The notes below the pieces were generated by a model. It saw only the letters and a program-made list of their open reading frames with translations, was not told the origin of the DNA and did no database searches. DNA of 64,000 bases. Source: Halobacterium bonnevillei (GTDB lineage Archaea > Halobacteriota > Halobacteria > Halobacteriales > Halobacteriaceae). The position numbers and the translations under genes are program-made. This document shows, in pieces, positions 19,029 to 27,529 of this stretch; within the stretch, counting starts at the first letter, position 1; each line of letters opens with the position of its first letter. The stretch spans positions 1-64,000 of the forward strand of contig NZ_WUUU01000001.1 in the NCBI RefSeq assembly GCF_009831555.1, written 5' to 3'.

Positions 19029-19784
19029 TTATTCAGGCTCTGGCGGGTGCTTTTGTTGGATGTTTTGATTGATGCCTGCCCACCCCTTCTCGTCGATGAC
19101 GGTCACAACATCCTCTATCTCCAGAGGTTCGTCAGTCGGCATTTCCTCGTAGATTCGCCGGAGGAGTTCGTAGTCGTCGGCCTCGTCGAGAGTTAACCTG
19201 AGATCATCGCGTCCATGGAGGTGGGGTGCATCGAAAATCTCTTCGTCTGAAACGTTGCCGATGTCGAATTCATCTTGGTTCCTCAAGTAGTGCAACGTAA
19301 CATGTTCGCGTTCTTCACGTGACTTGGCCCGGCGCTCCACTGTCGAAAAACTTTCATATGTGAATGCCTCCACATCGAGGCCACGGGGAAGCGTCTGCTT
19401 CACAGTGTTCGAAACATAGTCCACGTCTGACTCTTGGAGGCGATGCACCACTGCGTCGATTCCCTGTGGTGAGATAAGTGGGCAATCACCGGTGATGCGC
19501 ACGACCACGTCAGCGGATACTTCTGTTGCTGCATTATACATTCTGCCAAGTACGTCTGGTTCAGATCCACGGTAGACGGTGGCGCCACACTGTGCAGCAT
19601 ATCGCTCGACAATATCGTCGGCAGTTGAAACACTTGTTGCGACGACTGTCTTGTTGATCGACTCTGCCCGCGAGACACGTTCGATATCCCGTTCGAGAAC
19701 ATGTTTTCCATCAAGCGGCAGCATAACCTTTCCTGGGAGTCTCGTCGATCCCATTCGGGCCTGAATGACAGCAATCGTATTCAT
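19029..19784 (-). CDS. pseF: SpsF/PseF-type cytidylyltransferase
   Basis: 251 residues of the nucleotidyltransferase fold. The signature IQARMGSTRLPGKVMLPL (nucleotide-binding loop with R and K), VVRITGDCPLIS with metal-binding Asp, and RLTLDEADDYELL mark the SpsF/CMP-sugar synthetase group. In the nonulosonate pathway it would activate the acid to its CMP form for glycosyltransferases. Same orientation as pseG 106 bp away and divergent from pseI. The family also contains other sugar nucleotidyltransferases, so the substrate rests on gene context. Confidence 0.8.
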   Translation of the reverse strand: MNTIAVIQARMGSTRLPGKVMLPLDGKHVLERDIERVSRAESINKTVVATSVSTADDIVERYAAQCGATVYRGSEPDVLGRMYNAATEVSADVVVRITGDCPLISPQGIDAVVHRLQESDVDYVSNTVKQTLPRGLDVEAFTYESFSTVERRAKSREEREHVTLHYLRNQDEFDIGNVSDEEIFDAPHLHGRDDLRLTLDEADDYELLRRIYEEMPTDEPLEIEDVVTVIDEKGWAGINQNIQQKHPPEPE

Positions 19785-19849
19785 CGGTTACACGTTAGGG
19801 TTCAGCCAGAATTAGTCTTCTTGTTCAACATCTATTGGACCTGCATAGA

Positions 19850-19855
19850 TTTATC
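19850..19855 (+). promoter_or_regulatory. TATA box of the NeuB/PseI-type synthase gene
   Basis: TTTATC lies 26-31 bp before the ATG at 19881, giving a leaderless-type promoter. It supports that ATG over in-frame upstream codons that overlap the divergent pseF gene. Confidence 0.5.
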
Positions 19856-19880
19856 CCGTCGTATCCGGAACACTCGTTTA

Positions 19881-20939
19881 ATGGAAATTGGCAGTCACCA
19901 AATCGGAACCGGTGACGAGACGTTCGTCATTGCAGAAGCTGGATCGAACCACAACGGTGACTTCGAAACGGCGAAAGAACTTATCGATAGAGGGGCAGAA
20001 GCGGGTGTTGACGCGGTGAAATTCCAAGTTTTTGCTGCTGACGATCTATACGTTGAGAATAGCGGCACTGACGAGGACTTAGCCGAAGACCAAAGCATTC
20101 ACGACGTTATTAGCACGCTTGAACTTCCACGCAAGTGGATTCCAGAGTTACACGAACACTGTGAACGACGAGATGTCCTATTTCTCGCAACACCGTTTGA
20201 TCAGCGAGCTATTGAACTGCTAGACGAGCACATCCCTGCCTACAAAATTGCTTCGTCCAGTATAACCCATCTTGCATTTCTTGAGCGAATCGCCGAGACA
20301 GGAAAGCCAATCATCATGTCAACTGGTGCTCACGAACTGGCGGAAGTGAAGACTGCAGTCCAAACCCTCCGAGAAGCAGGGGCCACCGACGTGGCTCTGT
20401 TCCACTGTGTGTCGTCGTATCCGACGCCAATAAATCGGATTAACGTACGCGCCATAGACACATTACGTGAGACGTTCTCAGTCCCAGTCGGGCTCTCTGA
20501 TCATACGACAGACCCTGTCATCGCACCAGCGGCCGCCGTAAGCCGTGGTGCGGCTATTCTCGAAAAACACTTCACATTGGACAGGTCGATGGAGGGACCA
20601 GATCACTCGTTTGCTCTCGAACCCGCTGAACTCGCCGAAATGGTTGACGCTGTTCGGAAGACTGAAAATGCACTCGGTGATGGAAATATTGGCGTGCAGG
20701 AAATCGAAGCGCATACGTACGAGGTTGCACGGCGCTCAGTTCACGCGACCCGCGATATCGCAGAAGGCGAGACGTTGACGAAAGAGAAGGTCGCCGTCCT
20801 CCGGCCCGGTAAGCAAGATAAAGGCGCTCCGCCGGCAGACTACGACGATCTACTCGGTAGAACCGCCAAAGCCCCCATTGAGAAGGACGCCGGCATTACC
20901 TGGGACGATATCGTCGACCCTATGCAGGAGGACCAGTAG
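19881..20939 (+). CDS. pseI: NeuB/PseI-type nonulosonic acid synthase
   Basis: 352 residues. The TIM-barrel N-terminus contains AEAGSNHNGD, DAVKFQVF and, later, GLSDHTTDP and AAILEKHFTLDRSMEGPDH, all hallmarks of the NeuB family. The last ~65 residues (RRSVHATRDIAEGE onward) form the SAF/antifreeze-like domain. It condenses phosphoenolpyruvate with a 6-deoxy-diacetamido-hexose to give pseudaminic or legionaminic acid, or with ManNAc for sialic acid; PseG and PseB-like genes nearby point to the first type. It converges with the HAD gene 45 bp downstream. Confidence 0.9.
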   Translation: MEIGSHQIGTGDETFVIAEAGSNHNGDFETAKELIDRGAEAGVDAVKFQVFAADDLYVENSGTDEDLAEDQSIHDVISTLELPRKWIPELHEHCERRDVLFLATPFDQRAIELLDEHIPAYKIASSSITHLAFLERIAETGKPIIMSTGAHELAEVKTAVQTLREAGATDVALFHCVSSYPTPINRINVRAIDTLRETFSVPVGLSDHTTDPVIAPAAAVSRGAAILEKHFTLDRSMEGPDHSFALEPAELAEMVDAVRKTENALGDGNIGVQEIEAHTYEVARRSVHATRDIAEGETLTKEKVAVLRPGKQDKGAPPADYDDLLGRTAKAPIEKDAGITWDDIVDPMQEDQ

Positions 20940-20967
20940 ACTAGATAAATAATATCTAATCATCTGA

Positions 20968-20992
20968 TTCTAAATTTTTGAAAATTAAAAAA
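20968..20992. terminator. A/T-rich convergent terminator region
   Basis: The 45-bp gap between the convergent synthase and HAD genes contains TTTTTG on the plus strand and A-runs that read as U-runs on the minus strand. Archaeal termination uses such U-tracts without needing a hairpin. It is a weak but positionally sensible call. Confidence 0.35.
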
Positions 20993-21653
20993 GATTATTA
21001 ATGGCTTGGGGAAGTGACGTAACAATGTCGTCGACCACTTCTGAGTCCTCTATGGCTTGACCGTCTCGACAGACTAGAACGGTGTGAGCAGTTATCCCAG
21101 TTCCTTCACAAGCCGCGATCGCGCTCTCTGCATCGCCCGGCCGGTCACCGACAATTGCCAACGAGGTTGGTTCCGAATCAAGTCGCTCGATTAGTTCGTT
21201 AATCATTTCAGAATCAGGTTTCGGTTTGTCAACGTCGTCTATTGCCACGAGAATGTCGGGGTCTGGAAAATTCGCCGCATCAATCGCTCTCTCCGCCGCT
21301 TCGCGAGTGTTGTTCGTCGCAATAGCCAAAGTCGTATCACTGGCTGCCACTCGTCTCACGGTAGTGGATGCGTCTTCGTAGATGTGTTGGCGTGAAACTG
21401 CGTCACGCTCCATGGCTTCTACTTGGTTGAACGCATCATTGCGGACTCTCTGTGTGGTTTCTTCGTCGGTTTGCTCAGCGACCTCTTCAAGTGCGCTCGT
21501 AAGGTCTACGAGCAGTGGCCTGAACTCGTATTCAACTCCAAACTGCTTGAACACGTCTTGGAGATTTGATCGAACTGTTTGCATCCCCTCACCGGTGAAG
21601 TCAAGTTGGACGAGCGTCCCATCGAGGTCGAATACAATAACATCTAGTGTCAC
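20985..21653 (-). CDS. HAD-superfamily phosphatase
   Basis: 222 residues. Motif I is VFDLDGTLVQLD with both catalytic Asp residues, motif II is IATNNT, and motifs III/IV are KPKPDSEMI and IVGDRPGDAESA. An all-helical cap lies between motif I and II, like phosphoglycolate-phosphatase-type enzymes. The upstream ATP-grasp gene overlaps it by 4 bp, so the two are translationally coupled. The context suggests a role in nonulosonate or glycan-precursor dephosphorylation, by analogy with sialate-9-phosphatase; this is inference. Confidence 0.82.
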   Translation of the reverse strand: MTLDVIVFDLDGTLVQLDFTGEGMQTVRSNLQDVFKQFGVEYEFRPLLVDLTSALEEVAEQTDEETTQRVRNDAFNQVEAMERDAVSRQHIYEDASTTVRRVAASDTTLAIATNNTREAAERAIDAANFPDPDILVAIDDVDKPKPDSEMINELIERLDSEPTSLAIVGDRPGDAESAIAACEGTGITAHTVLVCRDGQAIEDSEVVDDIVTSLPQAINNLF

Positions 21654-22687
21654 GTCTCGAACCCCTTGTTTTCTATTTCGTCCGTAGTGACAATTACTGG
21701 ATTGCAGTGTGCTTTCGATATGTAGTTGAGGTCGGTTGGAAGTGCATCATACGTCGGCGGGGTGTCGTACCGCTCCTCGAGCGCAATCTGGACCAACAGA
21801 GCAGTCAGATTGAGGCCTGCACGAAGATAGAACGCAGACGAAGTCGTTCCGAGACGGCCCGGATTTACTTCAGTTGCGTGAGGAATGCCCTCGTCGTTGG
21901 TCCGAAAATCGGTAAAGTATACACCGTGTGGACACTCGTCAACGGCCTTGATTGAGCGTTCGCCCAGCTCGTTTAGGTCATCCCGGTGGATAGTCCGTGA
22001 TACGGTGGGTGCGCCCGTTCCCCATGATTGTGACTCTCCGTAATCAAGTCGCTGTCGACTTTGACTACAGACTAACGTTCCTTGGTCAAACACCCCGAGC
22101 CAAGTGAGGTCATCCCCTGCCAAGTACGCCGACACAGTACTACTCCCCCATCCATTCTTGGAGTCGATACGATCCGCGATACGGTCCGGATCATGCATTT
22201 GCCGACCGGGATAGTCCTTGATTCCAGTTCCCCGGACCCAAACGTCATCAGTCGGAATGGATTCCAACGCGGCTTCGATATCCGATTGGTTCTCCACTAA
22301 CGTAGTCTTCGGCGTTGGAACATCAGTATTATTTAAGAGTTGATAAAGAGTCCATTTATTCTGAAATCGTGTGACCGCGTCACTTTGAGGAAGTGCTGTC
22401 TTCGCGTTCAGACGGTTGGCATGCTGACTAATTGCATTCACTTCCCATCCATTTGACGGTAGAACGACGTCAACTGATGCTTGTTCAATTATTTTTTCTA
22501 AACGGCCATGATAATCATCGTCCGAAGCGAGTGGCACTTGGTATGTGTTATCCGCCTCAGACAGAAACCCGTAATACTTGTTGGCTTCAGTACCGACGAC
22601 GTTCACGTCTCTGTCCCACTCGCGGAGTCCTCTAATCATATTGGCCCCGATATTACCACCAGAACCTGTTACCAGAACAGTTAGCAT
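21650..22687 (-). CDS. ATP-grasp protein (carbamoyl-phosphate-synthase large-subunit-like)
   Basis: 345 residues. The N-terminal pre-ATP-grasp Rossmann part reads VTGSGGNIGANMIRGL, then the ATP-grasp region VPTPKTTLVEN, DVWVRGTGIKD, HGVYFTDFRTNDEG and ATEVNPGRLGTT, where E and N are metal ligands. The family ligates a carboxylate to an amine or thiol using ATP. Similar genes accompany nonulosonate and capsule clusters in bacteria. A role in adding an amino-acid or acyl group to a sugar is possible but unproven. First gene of a two-gene unit with the HAD phosphatase; promoter TATA at 22712-22717. Confidence 0.75.
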   Translation of the reverse strand: MLTVLVTGSGGNIGANMIRGLREWDRDVNVVGTEANKYYGFLSEADNTYQVPLASDDDYHGRLEKIIEQASVDVVLPSNGWEVNAISQHANRLNAKTALPQSDAVTRFQNKWTLYQLLNNTDVPTPKTTLVENQSDIEAALESIPTDDVWVRGTGIKDYPGRQMHDPDRIADRIDSKNGWGSSTVSAYLAGDDLTWLGVFDQGTLVCSQSRQRLDYGESQSWGTGAPTVSRTIHRDDLNELGERSIKAVDECPHGVYFTDFRTNDEGIPHATEVNPGRLGTTSSAFYLRAGLNLTALLVQIALEERYDTPPTYDALPTDLNYISKAHCNPVIVTTDEIENKGFET

Positions 22688-22711
22688 TCACCGAAAATCT
22701 GCAGACGACAG

Positions 22712-22717
22712 TATAAA
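22712..22717 (-). promoter_or_regulatory. TATA box of the ATP-grasp/HAD operon
   Basis: TATAAA on the plus strand (TTTATA on the coding strand) lies 25-30 bp before the start at 22687, a leaderless spacing. The promoter abuts the MITE that begins 20 bp further upstream. Confidence 0.55.
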
Positions 22718-22736
22718 AACCTTCGTAGAGTCAGCA

Positions 22737-22866
22737 CGTAGTGTTCAGAAATGCTGGTTCTCTAACCTGACTAAATATCGCTCATAGAACCTTTGACGCG
22801 GTCGTTTTCAGACATATAAAATCGGAGGACGAACCCCTCATTCATCATCCATATCTGAACACCGCC
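22737..22866 (-). mobile_element. 130-bp MITE derived from the IS6-A ends
   Basis: The minus-strand left end GGCGGTGTTCAGATATGG and right end TCTGAACACTACG copy the two ends of the 697-bp IS6-A element. The first ~80 bp also align with the element's 5' region, including a GAAAACGACCGC block present in the intact copy at 16032-16060. The transposase gene is missing. This is a non-autonomous internal-deletion derivative that could be mobilised by the enzyme at 16032. No 8-bp target duplication is visible. Confidence 0.75.
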
Positions 22867-23088
22867 GTTAACGTGATCCATGCAATTATTGATCAATGAG
22901 ATTGTTGTTTTTCATTCCTTAATAAATAGATTAACAGAAACCAACTTTCATGACGAACTGTCTGAATCAGAGTGCAATCCGCTGCATAACCCTCAGCCGA
23001 TTCGACGGTTCATGGTAGCTATGCGCTTCTTCCACCAATAGGAAGTGAAATACAACACCTAAACGGTGGTTGGGGCAATATGGAAGTA
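22867..23088. other. intergenic region between MITE and aminotransferase stop
   Basis: About 220 bp, A/T rich near 22900-22940, without an open frame or recognisable structure. It lies downstream of the minus-strand aminotransferase operon and probably contains its terminator. Confidence 0.4.
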
Positions 23089-24279
23089 TTACTGGTAGTG
23101 AGCCGCGATCTGGTGGATCGCTGTAACGACCCGATCATGATCTTCGTCGCTCATACCGGGATGAAGGGGGAGTGAAACGAGTCGATCATAGAGCCGATTA
23201 GTCACGGGGAACTGCTCGGCTGAATAGCCGTGTACCTCTTGGAAATGTGGGTGGTGATGCAGCGGAACATAGTGGACTTGAACACCGATGTTCTCCGCAT
23301 GCATTGCGCGCACGAACTCACCGCGGGAGCAAGGAAACGCCTCATCGATTTCGATCGCATATAGGTGCCACATCGGATCGACACTATCCTTAACAGTCGG
23401 TATCTCGATTCCGCCGATGTCGTCGAGTTTAGTTTCATATCGCTCAACTAACTCGTCACGCCGTTCTTTGAACTCTTCTATGCGATCAAGTTGCATGCGG
23501 CCCAGCGCAGCCTGGATATCCGTGAAATTGTAGTTGAATCCGACGCCTTCGGTGGCCTGATACCAGGGTTCGTTTTCATGGCCTTCGTGGTCGGAGGACA
23601 TCTGGAAGGAGCGATAGGAACGAAGGCGCTCGGCGAGGTCGTCGTCGTTGGTGACGACCATTCCACCCTCGGCAGTGGTAATGTTCTTCACGGGATGAAA
23701 GCTAAACATCGCCATATCGCTTTCGCTGCCGATACGATCACCGTCGTAGCGCGATCCCAAGGCATGGCAGGCATCCCAAATGACAGTAAGGTCGTGTTCG
23801 TCGGCGATTTCCAGTAGCTCATCGATTGCACACGGTTGGCCTGCATAGTGCATCGGAATGAGCGCCTTTGTATCCTCAGTGATCCGTTCCCTGACAGCCT
23901 CGGGATCGAGATTACGGGTATCAGGTTTTATATCCGCAAAGACCGGTTCGGCATCGGCGTGACAGGCCGCGTTCGCCGTTGCCGTGAAGGTGAGTGGTGT
24001 AGTGATCACCTCATCACCCGATCCGAGACCCGCGGCCAACCCTGCGATATGGAGGGCAGCGGTTCCAGATGTAACTGCAATGGCGTGGTCGGCACCAACG
24101 AAGTCCGCGATCTCCTCTTCGAAGGCTTCGACCTCGGGGCCGCGTGTGATGTAATCCCGGTCCAGCACGTCCAGAACAGCTTCTTTCTCAGCTTCGCCGA
24201 TCGATTGCCCGCCGTACCCGATCCCCTCCGGGAATGCAGGATCTCCCCCTGCGATGGCGGGGGTTTGATTCCTACTCAT
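23089..24279 (-). CDS. pseC: DegT/DnrJ/EryC1/StrS aminotransferase (PseC-like)
   Basis: 396 residues from the ATG MSRNQTPAIAGG, which overlaps the upstream stop by 4 bp (ATGA). PLP-enzyme features are AVTSGTAALHIA, the WDACHALGSRYDG phosphate/Asp region and the lysine in FSFHPVKNITTAEGG. It would transaminate a 4-keto-6-deoxy UDP-sugar to the 4-amino sugar. In the operon with the PseB-like dehydratase this matches PseC. Other 4-aminosugar pathways use the same family, so the assignment rests on context. Confidence 0.85.
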   Translation of the reverse strand: MSRNQTPAIAGGDPAFPEGIGYGGQSIGEAEKEAVLDVLDRDYITRGPEVEAFEEEIADFVGADHAIAVTSGTAALHIAGLAAGLGSGDEVITTPLTFTATANAACHADAEPVFADIKPDTRNLDPEAVRERITEDTKALIPMHYAGQPCAIDELLEIADEHDLTVIWDACHALGSRYDGDRIGSESDMAMFSFHPVKNITTAEGGMVVTNDDDLAERLRSYRSFQMSSDHEGHENEPWYQATEGVGFNYNFTDIQAALGRMQLDRIEEFKERRDELVERYETKLDDIGGIEIPTVKDSVDPMWHLYAIEIDEAFPCSRGEFVRAMHAENIGVQVHYVPLHHHPHFQEVHGYSAEQFPVTNRLYDRLVSLPLHPGMSDEDHDRVVTAIHQIAAHYQ

Positions 24280-25214
24280 GCTTCCTCCGTGTTCAGCCAC
24301 TTACGTAACTGTGTGACTCCCTCATCAAGAGATATCTGTGGTTCCCAGCCGAGGAGTTCACTGGCCTTCGTCGGATCGCACAATAACTTCTGTACCTCAC
24401 TCTGTGGGTGGTGGTGTTCCACGTGTGTAATCTCGGTCCCCTCTGTCGCAATCAGCTCAGCAAGATCATTAATCGAGATATCACGGCCGGTCCCGGCATT
24501 GATCACTTCCCCAATTGCGGCATCAGCAAATGTCGCATCCACAATGAACCGGGCACAGTCAGTCGCGTACAACAAGTCCCGTGTCTGAGTCCCTTCTCCG
24601 AATATCTTGAGCGGCTCATCGTCCAGATCTCGACTGGTAAAAATGGACACGACGCCACCGGCCATCCCGGTTTTCTGATACGGTCCGTAGGTATTGAACG
24701 GCCGGAGGATCGTCACCGGCAGGTCAAACCCGTGATAATAGGACTCAGCAAGGTTCTCGGCCGCGAGCTTTGTTCCAGCATACGGTGACGCAGGCTGGAC
24801 GGGATGTGTTTCATCGATCCCCACTTCCGAATCGGCCATATCGTACACCATACATGTCCCTACCAATCCAAGCCGAACATCCCGTGTTCGGCAGGCTTCA
24901 AGCACTCGCTGAGTACCAATGACGTTTGTCTGGAAATGTGAGGCCGGATCGTCGAGACTTTCCTGCACATCGATCTCCGCGGCGAGATGAATACATGCCT
25001 CGGCATCCTCAACGAACAGTTCCTCCACGTCTGCCTGCGTCCGTACATCGCCCTCAATTAGCGTGAACGACGGATTGTCTTGGAATGCACGGACGTTCCG
25101 TTGGCTGCCGTTCGAGAGATTATCTAATCCACGGACATCGTAACCTCTCGAAAGGAGTTCATCAACCACCCACCTGCCGATGAACCCAGCGGCACCTGTA
25201 ACGATAACCGTCAT
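24276..25214 (-). CDS. NAD-dependent epimerase/dehydratase (UDP-glucose 4-epimerase-like)
   Basis: 312 residues. GAAGFIGRWVV at the N-terminus binds NAD, HLAAEIDVQES and the catalytic YAGTK are present, then RPFNTYGPYQK. It is the middle gene of a minus-strand operon. It overlaps the dehydratase stop by 4 bp upstream and the aminotransferase start by 4 bp downstream, so all three are translationally coupled. It may be a C4- or C5-epimerase setting the stereochemistry of the nonulosonate precursor, or a branch enzyme. This step is not part of the canonical pseudaminic route. Confidence 0.85.
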   Translation of the reverse strand: MTVIVTGAAGFIGRWVVDELLSRGYDVRGLDNLSNGSQRNVRAFQDNPSFTLIEGDVRTQADVEELFVEDAEACIHLAAEIDVQESLDDPASHFQTNVIGTQRVLEACRTRDVRLGLVGTCMVYDMADSEVGIDETHPVQPASPYAGTKLAAENLAESYYHGFDLPVTILRPFNTYGPYQKTGMAGGVVSIFTSRDLDDEPLKIFGEGTQTRDLLYATDCARFIVDATFADAAIGEVINAGTGRDISINDLAELIATEGTEITHVEHHHPQSEVQKLLCDPTKASELLGWEPQISLDEGVTQLRKWLNTEEA

Positions 25215-26241
25215 TGCATCACCTCGATGGCTCCGTTTGCCCTCAGGAGATTGGTGATTTCGTCTCGATCGAGTTTCTCCGCGGATTCAGACGTTCGGAC
25301 AATCTGCTCTGTTTGCTTGAAGCCAGCAATTCCGTCATGGGAAAGGTATTGAGAGTGACCGTCTTGGGTCTCCGGCGGAATTGCCAACAACGATTCACTT
25401 TCGAGTACACGCCCCGCTTCCCGCTGAGTCATGATGTGCTCGTGAAGCGTTTCTCCGACACGTCGTCCGATGATTTTGATATCGATCTCTGACGGATCGT
25501 AGCCGAATTCGGGGGCAAGTACGTCAATCATTGCGTGCGCCAAGTCTTCGATGCGGATTGCTTTCATTTTCTGAACAAACACTTCTCCGCCGTTCATATG
25601 CTCGATCGCTCCCATAATTAAGTGCTTGATATTGTCGTAGGTGAGAAAGAATCGCGTCATTCGGTCGTCAGTGAGCGTTACCGGGCCGCCGGTCTTGATT
25701 TGCTCTTTGAACACCGGTATGACCGACTGCGACGAATTGATCACATTGCCAAACCGAACGGATGCGAGCGATATCTCGGTTCCACCAGTGTACGTATTTC
25801 CCGCTGTGGTTAGTTTTTCGCCAAGTAATTTGGTTGTCCCCATCGTATTCGCAGGGTTTGCTGCTTTATCGCTGCTCGTGAATACGAATCGCTCGACCGT
25901 TGAATCGATTGCAGTATCGATGATGTTCTGTAATCCAACAACGTTGTTTTAACCGCCTCAAACGGATTGTATTCTGAGATATCGACGTGTTTCATCGCTG
26001 CGGCGTGCACAACGATGTCGATCCCTTCCATGGCTCGTTCCAGGCGCTTTTTATCACGGACGTCTCCTAAGAGAAACCGACATCTCTCATCATCAAGCTT
26101 CGATTGTAATTCGGTAAGAGCCGGTTCACTGTTATCGAAAATCCGGACGATGTTTGGGTCCTCTACAAGAAACCGAGAAATAAGGGCACGACCGACAGAC
26201 CCCGCGCCCCCTGTTACGAGAATGTTCTGGTCGGTTAACAT
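25211..26241 (-). pseudogene. pseB: PseB/CapD-type UDP-GlcNAc 4,6-dehydratase, frameshifted
   Basis: The two halves together make a normal ~343-residue polysaccharide-synthesis dehydratase. The N-terminal part starts at MLTDQNILVTGGAGSVG and runs to KHVDISEYNPFEAVKT. The C-terminal part resumes at MGTTKLLGEKL and contains RFGNVINSSQSVIPVF and QKMKAIRIEDLAHAMI. One base, probably an A in an AAAC run near 25945-25947, is missing. Restoring it gives KTNVVGLQNIID and an unbroken frame. No other lesion is seen, so a sequencing error, a very recent mutation or ribosomal slippage are all possible. Its reaction would be the first committed step of the nonulosonate pathway. Confidence 0.85.
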
Positions 26242-26334
26242 ACGAATATGGGCATGACCAGGAGACAAATCAATCTACCGTTCAACATCGCAATGGGAGG
26301 ATATCGGAATAGCCGGCTCGTGTGAGTTGGTGTT

Positions 26335-26690
26335 AACTATTGGCTCGTTCGCCGATTACGATTGACGGTTGGATCCGGCAGCGAGAACGTCATCCCGCAT
26401 ATTTTCCGCAGCCTTTCGATAGTCGCTTCCATCAAGCAATGATTGACAGCCGAAAACCCACTCGCACTTGGAGTTCACGTACTTGCACTCGGGGCAGTGT
26501 TTGTGGGGTTCCGCTCACATCGAACCCGCAGGACCGTTGGTATCCCGGGCCGCCTATATTGTCCACGACACAGGCGGATACGTCGGTGAGACTGTCGTTG
26601 TCCCCCAGTATGATACCATAAATCGAGTCGTTGGTTAATCTCAACGAGTACATAGTCGTTCGAAACGGAGCGTCCTTCAGCGGTACCGTC
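26335..26690 (+). pseudogene. unidentified decayed coding remnant
   Basis: Short natural-looking segments in two different frames follow each other: a hydrophobic stretch LALGVHVLALGAVFVGF, then RAAYIVHDTGGYVGETVVV ending near 26630. No start, and the frame changes about 26550. The hydrophobic part suggests a membrane protein. It ends at the IS6-B boundary at 26691. I cannot name the family. Confidence 0.3.
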
Positions 26691-27374
26691 GTGTTAAGTT
26701 TAGTATTGATTCTACCAGTCGGCGAAGGCTTGGAGCCACGGTTCTGCTGTCGGTGGCTCCACGTTGCTGATCGTATTTGAAAACGAAGAGGGTTCGACGT
26801 TTACCTCACTAAAGACACGTTCGACAGCATTCCGATTTCTGTGGCGAATTATTTGAAGTTGGAGCCCGAGCCGCTCCAGGGCGGCTTTGAGATAGGACCC
26901 TCCATCGATGAGAAACGTCGCTTACTTGACCTGCTGTTTCGTGCAGGTTCCACGGAGGAACAGCACGGTAGGTTGCATGGTTCTTGTCTGAAATAGCCTA
27001 GCATGGAAGAACTCGTTTGTATCGGGACCGACAGCGGCGTAAAGCCAGTGTCGTTCATCCGTTGATTCGAATCCTTGCCTCGCCGACCGCGATCTGATTC
27101 GGAGCCCCGTCGCCAGCCTGCTGTTGATCAGCCTTCTGTACCCTCTTGTGAATCGCGGTGCGACTCCGCTTGACACCCACCCACTCTAGATACTGTTTTG
27201 GTATTCGAGAGCGAGAGGCCCGCAAGATGGAGGTGAATACCGGCTTCAATGATCTGCTTGGGTGTCCGCTCTCGCTCCACAACTCCAAGTCGAGTCACTC
27301 GGTACCTCCGCTGAGGCGGTCGAATTCGGCCATAACCATCCGAACTGACGGCCGTCTCATTCCTAACTTGACAC
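26691..27374 (-). mobile_element. IS6-family element, lineage B, full-length but decayed
   Basis: 684 bp between GTGTTAAGTTTAG (26691) and the inverted CCTAACTTGACAC ending at 27374. The minus strand contains broken transposase pieces: MAEFDRLSGG then a stop, LHLAGLSLSN, 'AVGPDTNEFFHARLFQ' and a 'VERVFSEV' region. Several frameshifts and stops make it inactive. No 8-bp flanking duplication is found. It separates the frameshifted dehydratase from the glycosyltransferase at 27530. Confidence 0.82.
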
Positions 27375-27529
27375 GGTCGGCACAAGAGATAGTAATAATT
27401 TAACAACGCTTTTTATATAAAATACTGTAATGAATCTACTCTTCGAGGCGTTTCCTACCAACCGGCGGATTTTGTAGTTTCATGGATTCTATCATGCTAT
27501 ATTAATTCAACAGAGCTAAATTAATCGAA

